The notes: a model not told the origin generated them from the sequence alone. A stretch of 64,000 bases of DNA from DAOUJW01 sp034422115 (GCA_034422115.1 DAOUJW010000009.1:62001-126000); one strand, 5' to 3'. Positions 24,868 through 34,236 are shown, counted from the stretch's first letter. Numbers and translations are program-made.

Positions 24868-25719
24868 CTATGCGGACCCTTCTGCCTGCTGCCTGAAGGC
24901 CACGCTAAGCGCGCCCGGGCCCAGGTGCGTCCCAACCGCGGGGCCAATCTGGCTCAATATAACCTCGCCCTGGGGGAGGAAGGCTTGCAGGCGCTGGGCC
25001 AAGGCCCTGGCCTCGTCCGCCGTCGTGGTATACTCCACCGCCAGGCCCTCCAACGGCATGAGTTCCTGTACAAGCTGGCACATCCTGTCCACGCCCTTGG
25101 CGCGGGTGCGTGCGCGCTCGAGAGGATGCACCTCGCCGTCGCGGATGGTCAACAGGGGCTTGACTCTCAGTAGAGACCCCAAGAACGCCTGAGCCTTGCC
25201 TATTCTCCCGCCCTTCTCCAGGTACTCCAGGGTGTCCAGAAGTCCCATGAACCCGACGTTTGGGAGAGCCGCCCTTGTCTTCGCTGCCACCTCGTCCAGG
25301 CTTCCGCCTCGATTGGCGGCCTCGGCGGCGGCAATCACCAGCAAGCCCAGTCCCATCAACGCCTGCATCGAGTCGATAATCTCGATCCGGCAATCCCCGC
25401 CGTACTCCTCCCTCGCCTGCGTGGCGGAGTTCAGTGTGCCGCTGAGCTTGGCCGAGACGTGGATGGAGATGATCTCGTCCGTAGTCTGGCCGATCTCGTC
25501 GTACGCGCTCAGGAAGTCGCCTGGGGTGGGCTGAGAAGTGAAAGGAAGGCGGGAGGATGCGACAAGCCGCCGGTAGAACTCGTCTCCCGTTATCTCAACC
25601 CCATCGCGATACACCTCCTCACCGAAGTGGACGTTTGCAGGAACTACAGTTACCCCCAGTTCCTCCGCCAAAGCGGGAGGCAGGTCCGCAGTGCTGTCCG
25701 TAATAACCTTCACAGCCAT
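24868..25719 (-). CDS. DegV family fatty-acid-binding protein (FakB-like)
   Basis: 283 residues. MAVKVITDSTADLPP at the N-terminus, the serine-containing TSQPTPGDFLSAYDEI and SAKLSGTLNSA, and IEIIDS are DegV motifs. FakB proteins present a bound fatty acid to the kinase FakA for phosphorylation, feeding exogenous fatty acid into phospholipid synthesis. The FakA homologue is encoded 12 bp upstream in the same operon, which supports that role. AAGGAG precedes the start. Confidence 0.92.
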   Translation of the reverse strand: MAVKVITDSTADLPPALAEELGVTVVPANVHFGEEVYRDGVEITGDEFYRRLVASSRLPFTSQPTPGDFLSAYDEIGQTTDEIISIHVSAKLSGTLNSATQAREEYGGDCRIEIIDSMQALMGLGLLVIAAAEAANRGGSLDEVAAKTRAALPNVGFMGLLDTLEYLEKGGRIGKAQAFLGSLLRVKPLLTIRDGEVHPLERARTRAKGVDRMCQLVQELMPLEGLAVEYTTTADEARALAQRLQAFLPQGEVILSQIGPAVGTHLGPGALSVAFRQQAEGSA

Positions 25720-25731
25720 GTTCCAAGCTCC

Positions 25732-27384
25732 TTACTCCACTGATAGGATGTAATTATAGTGGGGCTGGCCTCCAAAGACCACTTCCACCTCTATATCATT
25801 AAAGCGATTTTGCAGCTCTTCAGCCGCGACCTTGGCCTCCGTCTCCCGGGTGTCCGCGCCCCAGTAGAGAGTTATCAGCGACCCGTCGTCCGGGCCCATC
25901 TCCGACACCAGGTCGCAAAGGACGCCGGTGCGGTCGTCGCCGGACACGACCATCTTGCGCTCCAGGAGGCCCATGACCTGGCCCTCGGCGACCCTGACGC
26001 CGCCAAGCTCCGCGTCCCGCTGGGCGTTGCAGACGGCCCCGGACACGACCGCGCCTATCGACTGCTTCATCTCCCTTACGTTGTCCTCGAACTCCTGCGT
26101 CGAGTTGAAGGACAGCAGCGCAGAGATGCCCTGGGGTATGCTCTCCGTCGGGATGATGGCTATCTCCCTGGATGAGAGGGTGACCGCCTGCTCCGCCGCC
26201 CCGATTATGTTTGGGTTGTTGGGAAGCACTATGACCCGCTCCGCGCCCATCGCTTCCACGGCGTCAAGTATCTCCCGGGTGCTGGGGTTCATGGTGTCCC
26301 CACCTGACAGCACGTGGGCCGCGCCGGAGCCAAGGAACACGTCCGCCAGGCCGTCGCCGGAGGCTATCGCCAGGACGCCCACCGGCTGCAACTCCTGCTT
26401 CTCGCGGCGGGCGGCCACAAACTCCTGGTGCTGCTCGTCCATGTTCTCTATGCTCACCTGGGACAGGGTACCCAGGGACACGCCGAAGCTGACGATGGGG
26501 CCGGGGTCCTCGGCGTGGACGTGTATCCTCACCATAGCGTCTCCGCCTATCACAACCGTGGAGGTCGCCAGCGACTCCAGGCGCTCTCTGACGTCGTCCG
26601 GGTCCAGGCCCTCCCCCTGGATGAGGAACTGGGTGCAGTACCCGTACAGGTCCTCCTCAGTGGCGTCTATGAAGGCCTCGCTGACAAGCTGGGCGGTCGC
26701 TGCGGCCGCGTCCATATCAGGGGCCGGCAGCTCTATGACGCCAAGCTCCTCGTCCCTAAGCCCCGACAGAGCGCCTTCCATGATGACGCAAAGCCCAAGG
26801 CCGCCGGCGTCCACCACGCCGGCCTCTCGCAACACGGGCAGCAGCGTGGGTGTCTTCGCCACTGACCTCCTGGCGGCCTGGCACACGACGTCCCACATCT
26901 CCACAAAGTCCGTGTCCCGCTCAGCCTTCTGCTGCGCGGCCTCGGCCATCTCTCTGATGACCGTGAGCATTGTGCCCTCCACCGGGTTGCCCACTGCCTT
27001 GTAGGCCGCGGCTGAGCCCTCCGCCAGGGCCGATGCAAGGTCCTGCACGCCGAAACGTTCCTTGCCCCCCAGGCCCCGGGCAAGCCCCTGGAAGAACTGG
27101 GCAAATATCACGCCGCTGTTTCCACGCGCCCCCAGCAGAGCGCCGCGGGCCATGGCGGTCACGGATCCGGGGGTGATTTGGCCCCCGGCATTGGGCGTCT
27201 CCTCCTCCAGCGCCTTCATCGTCAGCAGCATGTTGGTGCCGGTGTCGCCGTCGGGCACGGGGAAGACGTTAAGGGCGTTGATGGCCTCAACGTTGTCCTC
27301 AAGGGCCCTGCGGCCCTGGACGAGGATACGCCGCAGGTCTTCACTGTCGATGGAGGTGATGGTCGCTCCTGTGCCTCTTGCCAT
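25732..27384 (-). CDS. DAK2-domain fatty acid kinase subunit (FakA-like)
   Basis: 550 residues. The N-terminal DhaL/DAK2 domain shows the ATP-magnesium site VFPVPDGDTGTNMLLTM and GARGNSGVI. A middle domain and the C-terminal DegV-related region (VIVLPNNPNIIGAAEQA) complete the usual FakA/YloV layout. It would phosphorylate fatty acids delivered by the DegV protein encoded next. Divergent from rpmB, as in Firmicutes, but without the intervening Asp23-family gene. Confidence 0.93.
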   Translation of the reverse strand: MARGTGATITSIDSEDLRRILVQGRRALEDNVEAINALNVFPVPDGDTGTNMLLTMKALEEETPNAGGQITPGSVTAMARGALLGARGNSGVIFAQFFQGLARGLGGKERFGVQDLASALAEGSAAAYKAVGNPVEGTMLTVIREMAEAAQQKAERDTDFVEMWDVVCQAARRSVAKTPTLLPVLREAGVVDAGGLGLCVIMEGALSGLRDEELGVIELPAPDMDAAAATAQLVSEAFIDATEEDLYGYCTQFLIQGEGLDPDDVRERLESLATSTVVIGGDAMVRIHVHAEDPGPIVSFGVSLGTLSQVSIENMDEQHQEFVAARREKQELQPVGVLAIASGDGLADVFLGSGAAHVLSGGDTMNPSTREILDAVEAMGAERVIVLPNNPNIIGAAEQAVTLSSREIAIIPTESIPQGISALLSFNSTQEFEDNVREMKQSIGAVVSGAVCNAQRDAELGGVRVAEGQVMGLLERKMVVSGDDRTGVLCDLVSEMGPDDGSLITLYWGADTRETEAKVAAEELQNRFNDIEVEVVFGGQPHYNYILSVE

Positions 27385-27546
27385 GCGCTCCCCCGTGGCG
27401 GCGGCACGCCCGGAACGGGCATTGCCAAAACCGGAAGCATCTGATAGGATTCCCTCTGGATTCTACAGGAACGGCAATTTCACGTCAAAACGCTCCGGCC
27501 GGCCGGCTTCCGCCGCGCCAACGGAGGGAACGCAAAGAGGGAAGTC

Positions 27547-27750
27547 ATGGCCAAGTGCGTCATGTGTGACAAGGTGGGCCACTCCGGCAACAACGTGAGC
27601 CACTCCAAGCGGAGGACCAAGACCCGCTTCATGCTCAACATCCAGCGGGCCACCCTGGAGATAAAGGGCAAACGCAAGCGCGTCGCCGTATGCACGCGCT
27701 GCCTGCGCAGCTATCACAGGATACGGCCGCAGAAGGCCGCCGCCCAGTAG
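27547..27750 (+). CDS. rpmB: 50S ribosomal protein L28
   Basis: 67 residues, usual length. MAKCVMCDKVGHSGNNVSHS and RRTKTRFMLNIQR are the L28 signature. CxxC pairs at each end (CVMC and CTRC) make this the zinc-binding (C+) form. A GAGGG ribosome site lies just before the start. Divergent from fakA. Confidence 0.97.
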   Translation: MAKCVMCDKVGHSGNNVSHSKRRTKTRFMLNIQRATLEIKGKRKRVAVCTRCLRSYHRIRPQKAAAQ

Positions 27751-27757
27751 CCTTGCG

Positions 27758-28399
27758 CTAGACTATACTCCCGCCGGACAGGAAGGGGTTGGTCAGCTTC
27801 TCCCGCGCGATGGTGGTGTCCGGCCCATGGCCTGGGTACACCTTGGTGTCCGCCGGCAGGGTCATTATCTTGGTGAAAATGCCTAGGACCAGCTGCTTTC
27901 CGTCGCCCTCCGGCGTATCAAACCTTCCCACGCTTCCCTGGAACAGCGTATCGCCGGTGAACACCACGCCCCCGCCGTAGTAGGAGACGCCGCCCTGGGT
28001 GTGCCCGGGCGTCTCGATGGCCGTAAGCTCAACGTCGTCGCCCAGCTTGAACACGTCGCCGTCCTTTACGTGGATGTCCGGGGCTGGTGGTTCTGCTGAG
28101 TCGCGGACCATCAGTTTCATCCACTGGCTATCTCGGGTCAGCAGCTCAACGTCCGCTTCGTGGATGCCGTAGGTAGCGCCGGTGGCCTCCTTGACACCCG
28201 CCACGCCTCCAATGTGGTCGCCGTGGCCGTGGGTGTTCAGGATGTACTTGACCGTCAGCCCCAGGCTTTCCACCTCCTCCAGAATGCGGTCGGCCTCCGC
28301 GCCGGGGTCGATTATGGCACACTCCTTGGCCTCCTCCGACCCCACAATGTACGTATTCTCCTGCATGGCTCCACCCACCACCAGCGATACTATTATCAT
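27758..28399 (-). CDS. Metallo-beta-lactamase-fold hydrolase (glyoxalase II-like)
   Basis: 213 residues. The zinc motif THGHGDHIGG, the later histidine in ETPGHTQGG, the aspartate in FTGDTLFQGSVGR and the last histidine in YPGHGPDT are all intact, giving a complete binuclear site. The length and GSVGR motif match the YcbL-like glyoxalase II type, which hydrolyses thioesters such as S-lactoyl-glutathione analogues. Convergent with rpmB, 7 bp apart. Confidence 0.92.
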   Translation of the reverse strand: MIIVSLVVGGAMQENTYIVGSEEAKECAIIDPGAEADRILEEVESLGLTVKYILNTHGHGDHIGGVAGVKEATGATYGIHEADVELLTRDSQWMKLMVRDSAEPPAPDIHVKDGDVFKLGDDVELTAIETPGHTQGGVSYYGGGVVFTGDTLFQGSVGRFDTPEGDGKQLVLGIFTKIMTLPADTKVYPGHGPDTTIAREKLTNPFLSGGSIV

Positions 28400-28629
28400 G
28401 GGCCTCTCCTTGATGAGCTAACCCCATTCTTTGGGAATAAGGCAACGCTGTCAAGAACCTTACGATAGTATAACGACGCACCGCGTAAGCCCCTCCTTTG
28501 GTTGACTCCAATCTGGCACAGGTCTAATATGGGCTGTGACGCAAGCCGCGTCCTTGGCCTTGAACCCGCTGCGCGCCCCTGCTTGACCCAGGAGCCAGGC
28601 GATGTGCACAGGCAAGGGAGGATGTCTCT

Positions 28630-30225
28630 TTGGGGGATGACAGGGAACATCCACCTCTCTCACCCGACGGCAGAGATGATCGCGGAGAAGCCGAGCACTC
28701 GCCGGAGGAAACGAGGCGCGTCGCGGCCGCGGGCACAGGCTCAGGGCGACAGGGCCAGTCCAACGACCTGAGCAACGCCACCACGGAAGAGATCCTGGAC
28801 GTGCGCCTCCAGGCCCACGGCGGGGGTGGCAGAGGCGGAGGCGGGGGCGGCCGTCGGCGGCGCTCAGAGTACGCCACCCGGGACCTCACCCAGGGCAGCA
28901 TATCCAGAAACCTGTGGTTCCTGGCGTGGCCCCAGATGATCGAGGGCACCCTGAACATGGTGGACAGGATGGCCGACCTCTTCTGGGCAGGGCGGTTCTT
29001 CGGCTTCCACGCCCTGGGCGGTCTGACCGTCGCCCAGCTGTACACCAACCTCATGATGACCGGTCGCATGGGCCTGGACATGGGAATGCAGGCCATGATA
29101 GCCCGGGCCATCGGCGCAAATCGCGTCCAGCTTGCGAACCACGTCGCGCTCCAGGCCTTCACAATCACGGGCGTTTTCTGCCTGCTCATGATAGTCATCG
29201 GGGTGATGTTCACGGACTTCCTGCTGCGCATTATGGGGGTCAGCCAGGAGGTTATTGACGTGGCGGGAGTCTACATGCAGATACAGTTCATAGGCTTTGG
29301 AGGCCAGGCCTTCCGCATGATGACGGGCGGCGCGCTCCAGGCCGCAGGCGACCCCCTGACGCCCATGAAGGCGACCACCATCTCACGCCTGGCACACATC
29401 GCGCTGACTCCCGTGCTCATCTTCGGCTGGGGATGGTTCCCGCAGTACGACCTGGCCGGCGCGGCCCTGGCAAACGTGATAGCCCAGGGCCTGGGCGTAG
29501 CCTGGAACACCCAGGCCCTCTTCCGAGGCACCTCGCGGCTCCACCTGAGCCTGCGGAACTACTATGTAGACTTTCCCCTGCTGGTCAGGCTGATCCGCAT
29601 CGGCGCTCCGGCCTCCGGCACGGGAATGGAGCGTTCCATAGTCCACCTGCTCCTGGCGCGCCTGGTCACGCCCTTCGGCGACGTCGCGCTGGCGGCCTAC
29701 GGCATAACGCGCAACCTGGAGATGTTCACCGCAATGGGCAGCATGGGCCTGGGGCGGGCGTCTGGCACCCTTGTGGGCCAGAACCTGGGCGCAGGCAACG
29801 TCGACCGCGCCAAGCAGACCATCCTGTGGGCCATCGGCTACATCACCGTGATAAGGGGGTCTGTGGCAGTCCTGCTGCTCCTCTTCCCCGCCCTGTTCAT
29901 CTCAATATTCAACAGCGACCCTGAGCTTATGGAGGTCGCAGTCTGGTGGGTGCGCATTCAAGCGCTATCGGGATTGGTTATGGGAAGCGGCATGGTGTTC
30001 CAGCAGTCCTTCAACGTCGCGGGGGATACCGTCGCGCCCTTTGTCGTCACCTTCATAGCAATGGTGGGCGTGGAGTTGCCCCTGGCCTTTGCCCTGTCCC
30101 AGTGGACGCCTATGGGTCAGTACGGCATCCCGCTGGCCATCACCGTCGCCATGGTGGTCAGGACTGCCGTCTACTTCCCCTACTTCTTGAAAGGCAGATG
30201 GTCTCGCGTTAAAGTAATAGATTGA
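28630..30225 (+). CDS. MATE family efflux transporter
   Basis: 531 residues with about 12 transmembrane segments. RDLTQGSISRNLWFLAWPQM and the second-half ASGTLVGQNLGAGNVDRAKQ are MATE signatures; transport is driven by Na+ or H+ exchange. The first ~85 residues are hydrophilic with a glycine/arginine run (GGGGRGGGGGGRRRR) that is unusual for the family. The assigned start is a TTG with GGGAGG about 8 bases upstream; a later start near residue 80 would give a standard-length MATE protein. Substrate unknown. Confidence 0.88.
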   Translation: MGDDREHPPLSPDGRDDRGEAEHSPEETRRVAAAGTGSGRQGQSNDLSNATTEEILDVRLQAHGGGGRGGGGGGRRRRSEYATRDLTQGSISRNLWFLAWPQMIEGTLNMVDRMADLFWAGRFFGFHALGGLTVAQLYTNLMMTGRMGLDMGMQAMIARAIGANRVQLANHVALQAFTITGVFCLLMIVIGVMFTDFLLRIMGVSQEVIDVAGVYMQIQFIGFGGQAFRMMTGGALQAAGDPLTPMKATTISRLAHIALTPVLIFGWGWFPQYDLAGAALANVIAQGLGVAWNTQALFRGTSRLHLSLRNYYVDFPLLVRLIRIGAPASGTGMERSIVHLLLARLVTPFGDVALAAYGITRNLEMFTAMGSMGLGRASGTLVGQNLGAGNVDRAKQTILWAIGYITVIRGSVAVLLLLFPALFISIFNSDPELMEVAVWWVRIQALSGLVMGSGMVFQQSFNVAGDTVAPFVVTFIAMVGVELPLAFALSQWTPMGQYGIPLAITVAMVVRTAVYFPYFLKGRWSRVKVID

Positions 30226-30283
30226 GGGCGCGCCGTAAGCGGCCGCCTGGGGAATCGACACAACACACCTTAGGAGCAAACGC

Positions 30284-31402
30284 GTGCGTATTCTGGCGAT
30301 TGACGTAGGCACAGGAACCCAGGACATCCTCCTATTCGACTCGACAAGGGCCGTCGAAAACTCAGTACAGATGGTTATGCCCGCGCCGACGGTCATCGCG
30401 GCGGGACGAATCAGGGAGGCCACGATGGCCGGCCGGCCCCTGGTTCTGACCGGCACCAACATGGGAGGAGGGCCGGTCACGGGCGCAATCCTGGAGCACA
30501 TCGCGGCGGGGCTCCCGGCATACGTGACCCCGGCGGCCGCCGTCACCTTCGACGACGACCCTGAGATGGTGCTCCGAATGGGCCTTAAAATTGTCTCTTC
30601 AGATGAGACCAAGTCTCTGGAGGGCGTCCGGGTTGAGCTTAAGGACCTGGATCTGGAGATGGTGAGCCGGGCGCTGCTGGCCTTCGAGGTCAAGCCTGAC
30701 TGGGACGCCCTGGCCGTGGCGGTGTTCGACCACGGCAACTCTCCGCCCGGCTACAGCGACCGCAAGTTCCGCTTCGACCACCTCCGGCGGCAGGTGCTGG
30801 GCGGCTATCAGGACGTCTTCTCCTTCATCTACATGGCGGAGGAGGTGCCTGACTACCTGACCAGGATGCGCGCCGTGGTGGATACGGCCGGCGGCGACGT
30901 GCCTATGCTCATGGTGGACACGGCTGAGGCGGCGGTCCTCGGCTCCCTGGAAGACGAGCACGTGGCGTCGCACCAGCGCAAGGTGGTGGCCAACCTGGGC
31001 AACGAGCACACCCTGGCCTTCCACCTGGACGGCAACAACATCCTGGGGCTGTTTGAGCACCATACCCACATGGTGAGCAGGGAGCGCCTTGAGGAGCACC
31101 TGCTGGAGCTTGTCAGGGGCGACGTGGACGACGACACCATCTGGCGGGAGCAGGGCCACGGCGCGGTCGTGGTGCAGGGTGGCGAGGAGCTTGGTTTCCT
31201 CAGCGTCATAGGCCCCATGCGGGGGCTGCTGGAGGGGTCGCAACTGAACCCCTACTTTGCGACGCCCCACGGCTCAATGATGGTTGCGGGCTGCTTCGGG
31301 CTGGTGCGCGCGTGGGCTGAGCGTATGCCCGACAGCCGTGAGGAGATACTCCACGCCCTCCGCACCGTGGGCGAGGACATAGGCCACGCTCACGCTCACT
31401 AG
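30284..31402 (+). CDS. DUF1786 family protein (ASKHA-like ATPase fold)
   Basis: 372 residues from a GTG start. MRILAIDVGTGTQDILLFD resembles the phosphate-1 loop of actin/hexokinase-type ATPases. The later VVANLGNEHTLAFHLDGNNI could be the second phosphate loop. These features fit DUF1786, often labelled, without proof, as pyruvate formate-lyase-activating-enzyme-like. It follows the MATE gene by 58 bp and overlaps the 3' end of the next, convergent gene by 4 bp. Function unknown. Confidence 0.75.
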   Translation: MRILAIDVGTGTQDILLFDSTRAVENSVQMVMPAPTVIAAGRIREATMAGRPLVLTGTNMGGGPVTGAILEHIAAGLPAYVTPAAAVTFDDDPEMVLRMGLKIVSSDETKSLEGVRVELKDLDLEMVSRALLAFEVKPDWDALAVAVFDHGNSPPGYSDRKFRFDHLRRQVLGGYQDVFSFIYMAEEVPDYLTRMRAVVDTAGGDVPMLMVDTAEAAVLGSLEDEHVASHQRKVVANLGNEHTLAFHLDGNNILGLFEHHTHMVSRERLEEHLLELVRGDVDDDTIWREQGHGAVVVQGGEELGFLSVIGPMRGLLEGSQLNPYFATPHGSMMVAGCFGLVRAWAERMPDSREEILHALRTVGEDIGHAHAH

Positions 31403-32040
31403 GAGCTTTGGGACTCCATCTCTGAGCGCTGTCTCGCTACCCAATCATCCAGCCAGCGGCGGAACTCGTCCAGGGCCGGGGGCGCGACGAAGAACACGAC
31501 CATGTCCGACGGGAACTGCACCTGGTGGCGCTCATTGATGATCAGCAGTCCGACCTCGTCCTGTCCAAGGGTCTCGTCAATGCGGGCGGATATGTGCTCG
31601 TAGCGCCTGCGCACGGAGTCGTTGAACCACTCCCGAAGCTCGACGGCCACCTGTTCGCTGCTGAGGGGAAGCATGAGGCACCTCTGGAGGTCCAGGTTCT
31701 CCCTCAGCACGTCGGCATCCTCGGTGGCTTCAAGGGTTGCCCCTGACTGGAATTTCTCCCTGATAATGGCGAGGCTGGGCGTCTCGCCGGCCTCCAGGCC
31801 CTTCAGCCCCTCGTCACCCTCCTCGGCGACGCTCCCGTGGTAGATGTGCTTCACCGGACCAAGGACTGTCTCAAGGGATAAAATCTGGGCGCGCGTCTGC
31901 TCCCAGTAACTGTTCAGAATGGCTGTGCCATCCTCCTCCAGAATCTGAGGATAGTACAGATTAGGAACCAACAGCAGCTTCCTCTTGCCCCGGTAGTCCT
32001 CCGCGGAAGGCCGCTCGATTCGTCCTAGCTCCTGAGTCAT
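31399..32040 (-). CDS. Conserved-looking hypothetical protein, 213 aa
   Basis: Soluble, acidic protein. Recognisable blocks are KLLLVPNLYYPQILEEDG near the N-terminus, a central ETVLGPVKHIYHGSV and a helical ENLDLQRCLMLPLSSEQVA segment. I do not recognise a family. It lies upstream of the convergent DUF1786 gene and directly downstream of the DinB gene (30 bp), probably in one operon with it and the 32646-33338 gene. Confidence 0.6.
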   Translation of the reverse strand: MTQELGRIERPSAEDYRGKRKLLLVPNLYYPQILEEDGTAILNSYWEQTRAQILSLETVLGPVKHIYHGSVAEEGDEGLKGLEAGETPSLAIIREKFQSGATLEATEDADVLRENLDLQRCLMLPLSSEQVAVELREWFNDSVRRRYEHISARIDETLGQDEVGLLIINERHQVQFPSDMVVFFVAPPALDEFRRWLDDWVARQRSEMESQSS

Positions 32041-32070
32041 CTGATCACCATGTTGGAAAACTGCGCAGAC

Positions 32071-32616
32071 CTACAGAGTTATCGACCCCCGGAGGCCCAG
32101 GAGCCCCTTGATGTACTCCATCTCGCCCATGTGACGGTTGTCGTGGCCGTAGACGTGGGTGATGAAAAGCTGCCCGCGGCTGAGGCCCGTTGTACGCTCC
32201 ACGTGGCCTACGGGCTGGGCCGTATCCTCGGAACTCAGTCCGGCCACGTACTCCTCCACCTCCTTCCACACCCGCTTGGCGTAGGCCAGAATCTCCTCCT
32301 TGGGCGGAAAAACCAGGTCCGACGCCTCCTCGTCAGAGAGGAGCATACCGGTGCTCTCCGCGTCCATTCCCCAGCGTTCGGCCCAGCCGTCCTCGTCCCA
32401 AATCTCAGGGCGGCCCTGAACGTGGGCGCGCAGGTAGTTGTCGTCGCACCGGGCTATGTGCCAGAGGGCAAAGGCAAGGCAGTGCGCGCCGGGCATGGGC
32501 GACCAGCGCAGCTGCTCGTCGGTGAGGTCTGAGACGAGGTTTTGAAGCCTTTCGTGAAGCTGGCGGAGTCCCCAGTTCATCACGAAAGGCAGGTCGCCGG
32601 GCTGCTGGTCTGCCAC
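32071..32616 (-). CDS. DinB-superfamily protein
   Basis: 181 residues. The four-helix DinB fold shows LRQLHERLQNLVSDLTDEQL, the metal histidine in LAFALWHIARCDDNYL, and the C-terminal pair in ITHVYGHDNRHMGEMEYI, so the metal triad is complete. Members act as metal-dependent thiol or glutathione-substitute transferases or remain uncharacterised. GTG 32616 is chosen because GGAGGT lies six bases upstream; the longer frame to 32847 would run into the previous gene. Confidence 0.82.
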   Translation of the reverse strand: MADQQPGDLPFVMNWGLRQLHERLQNLVSDLTDEQLRWSPMPGAHCLAFALWHIARCDDNYLRAHVQGRPEIWDEDGWAERWGMDAESTGMLLSDEEASDLVFPPKEEILAYAKRVWKEVEEYVAGLSSEDTAQPVGHVERTTGLSRGQLFITHVYGHDNRHMGEMEYIKGLLGLRGSITL

Positions 32617-32645
32617 GCCAAGACCTCCGGTCAGAGAGACGTCCG

Positions 32646-33338
32646 CTACAGGCCCACTATGGGGTCGCGGAACTGCTGTAGTATGTCCTTCAGGTCTCCG
32701 TCGGGCGTGGTGCCCTTCAGGCTTCTGGCTATGGCCTGAACGTCCAGATGGCGGCTGCTCTCTACGGGCGGCTGGAACGTCCCCGGGAGCGGCGCTACGG
32801 AGTCGAAGTCGTCCAGGTCCCACTGGGGCAGTATCTCCTCCGCCCACACAGACCTGTCGATGTGAATTGTGACGTCGTCGCTGCGGCGTATGGGGCCGAA
32901 GGTGTCGCGCTCAAGGCCCAGGGACTTCAGCATCTCGCGTCGCCCTTCGTCGGGAACGCTTTCGGTCGGCACGCTGCCCACCAGGGTCGCCTGGATTCGG
33001 AGGATCAGAGGCACGTCGCCCCCGCGGCGGGTCGCTTCCAGAATGCGGGCCACCTGAGGAGAGAGCGGGAACCTGATGCAGTTGGGCTTCGTCTGGTCGG
33101 TGCTGAACTCAGGCAGGGACGGCGCAAGCAGGCGCGGGCCGCGGTCCTGCACCAGCCACAGCTCCGCGTACAGGTAGGAGAGGTCCCAGTTCAACACGTC
33201 CGGCTCCCCCTCGGCCTGGCGGTACTCAAAGGGTATACGGATGCCCAACTCCTCCGGCAAGAGGGCCGAGATGCGGTCCTCTTGGACGCGCATACTATAG
33301 GTAGGCCCCGACTCGCTCTGAAAGCGCGCTTCTACCAA
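32646..33338 (-). CDS. Hypothetical protein, ~230 aa
   Basis: No recognised family. The protein is soluble with a beta-rich N-terminal half (MRVQEDRISALLPEELGIRI) and a later VTIHIDRSVWAEEILPQWD segment. Start is uncertain: TTG 33338 has AGAGGT six bases upstream, GTG 33344 abuts that site, and ATG 33389 would add 17 residues. It precedes the DinB gene by 29 bp on the same strand. A GC-rich REP-like hairpin (33437-33466, CCCCCGCCTGCGGGGGG core) lies beyond its 5' end. Confidence 0.55.
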   Translation of the reverse strand: MVEARFQSESGPTYSMRVQEDRISALLPEELGIRIPFEYRQAEGEPDVLNWDLSYLYAELWLVQDRGPRLLAPSLPEFSTDQTKPNCIRFPLSPQVARILEATRRGGDVPLILRIQATLVGSVPTESVPDEGRREMLKSLGLERDTFGPIRRSDDVTIHIDRSVWAEEILPQWDLDDFDSVAPLPGTFQPPVESSRHLDVQAIARSLKGTTPDGDLKDILQQFRDPIVGL

Positions 33339-33475
33339 GTTCACACCTCTGCGTCGTATTGAAGGGTGTGCAGAAGGCCGCTCCTGCACACCCGGCTGTA
33401 CTTGATAACTTGAGTTGGCCGACCATCCTAAAGCTCCTTCCCCCGCCTGCGGGGGGAAGGTCGGGATGGGGGCTA

Positions 33476-34045
33476 CTACATCTTGAACTCTGCAGGCTCC
33501 ACGTACTCCCAGGGCTCACCCGCTCGGTACTTGCCGGCGATCTCCAGCACCTTGAGGGCGTACTGGAAGGCGTAGGGTATTCCGGGGCCGCCGGGAACGA
33601 AGCCGCCGCCAATCATGCCAACGGCCACCGCCTCGAATATCTCTCCGTCGGTCGCTCCGGCCTCAATTGCCGGGACAACGTGGATGAGACAAGCCGGTGA
33701 GCGGTACGCCACGCCGATGGCCGTGAACATCAGCTCCTTGGTCTTGCGGTCAAGGGCGCCGTCCTGCCAGATGGTATCGTAGAAGTCGGCAAAGCGCTCT
33801 CCCGCCTCAGGGGCCACGGTGTTGATGATCTGGAACATCCGAGGCGTAAAGAGCATCTTGTCCTTCATATACTGGTTTGCCTGCTCTGCCCTGTCAGCCA
33901 TGTTATCCTCCTTTTCCGGTTCTGATGGTGTTTCTACGGTTTCCGATTGCGCCTGGCCGCCGGCCGCGCTCGCGGGTGCGTCTTCCGCCGGCCGTCCCCT
34001 GCGGCCGAAAAGCCAACCAAAGAAGTCCGGAGGCACGTCATCCAT
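33476..34045 (-). CDS. Carboxymuconolactone decarboxylase family protein with N-terminal extension
   Basis: 189 residues. The second part (from residue 49) is a CMD/AhpD-like helical domain: FADFYDTIWQDGALDRKTKELMF followed by SPACLIHVVPAIEAGATDGEI. AhpD enzymes use a CxxC pair; here only one cysteine remains (SPACLIH), so thiol peroxidase activity is doubtful. The first 48 residues (FFGWLFGRRGRPAED...) are extra. Both ATG 34045 (GGGAGGAG) and internal ATG 33901 (AGGAGG, 5-base spacing) have strong ribosome sites, so two isoforms are possible. A promoter lies at 34236-34202. Confidence 0.75.
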   Translation of the reverse strand: MDDVPPDFFGWLFGRRGRPAEDAPASAAGGQAQSETVETPSEPEKEDNMADRAEQANQYMKDKMLFTPRMFQIINTVAPEAGERFADFYDTIWQDGALDRKTKELMFTAIGVAYRSPACLIHVVPAIEAGATDGEIFEAVAVGMIGGGFVPGGPGIPYAFQYALKVLEIAGKYRAGEPWEYVEPAEFKM

Positions 34046-34184
34046 GTCATCTCCTCCCGATTCTTTGCTTCGGATTCACCGCCTGTCTCAGCAGAACGCC
34101 CCTCAGCTTTGAAAGGCTTGAGGGGCGCGCTACGTGCCTTATTCGGGTTGCCCCTCTATGAGCGCGTACACATGCAACAGGACT

Positions 34185-34236
34185 GGTTATCCATTTCACA
34201 ACCTATCCTAATGGCGCAGGGGTGGTATGTCAAGGA
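34185..34236 (-). promoter_or_regulatory. 52-bp repeat copy 1, carrying a TTGACA-N17-TAGGAT promoter
   Basis: On the minus strand TTGACA, a 17-bp spacer ending TGCGCCAT, and TAGGAT read toward the CMD gene. The 52 bp are 85% identical (44 of 52) to 34932-34983. The two copies bracket the hicBA module. Confidence 0.6.
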
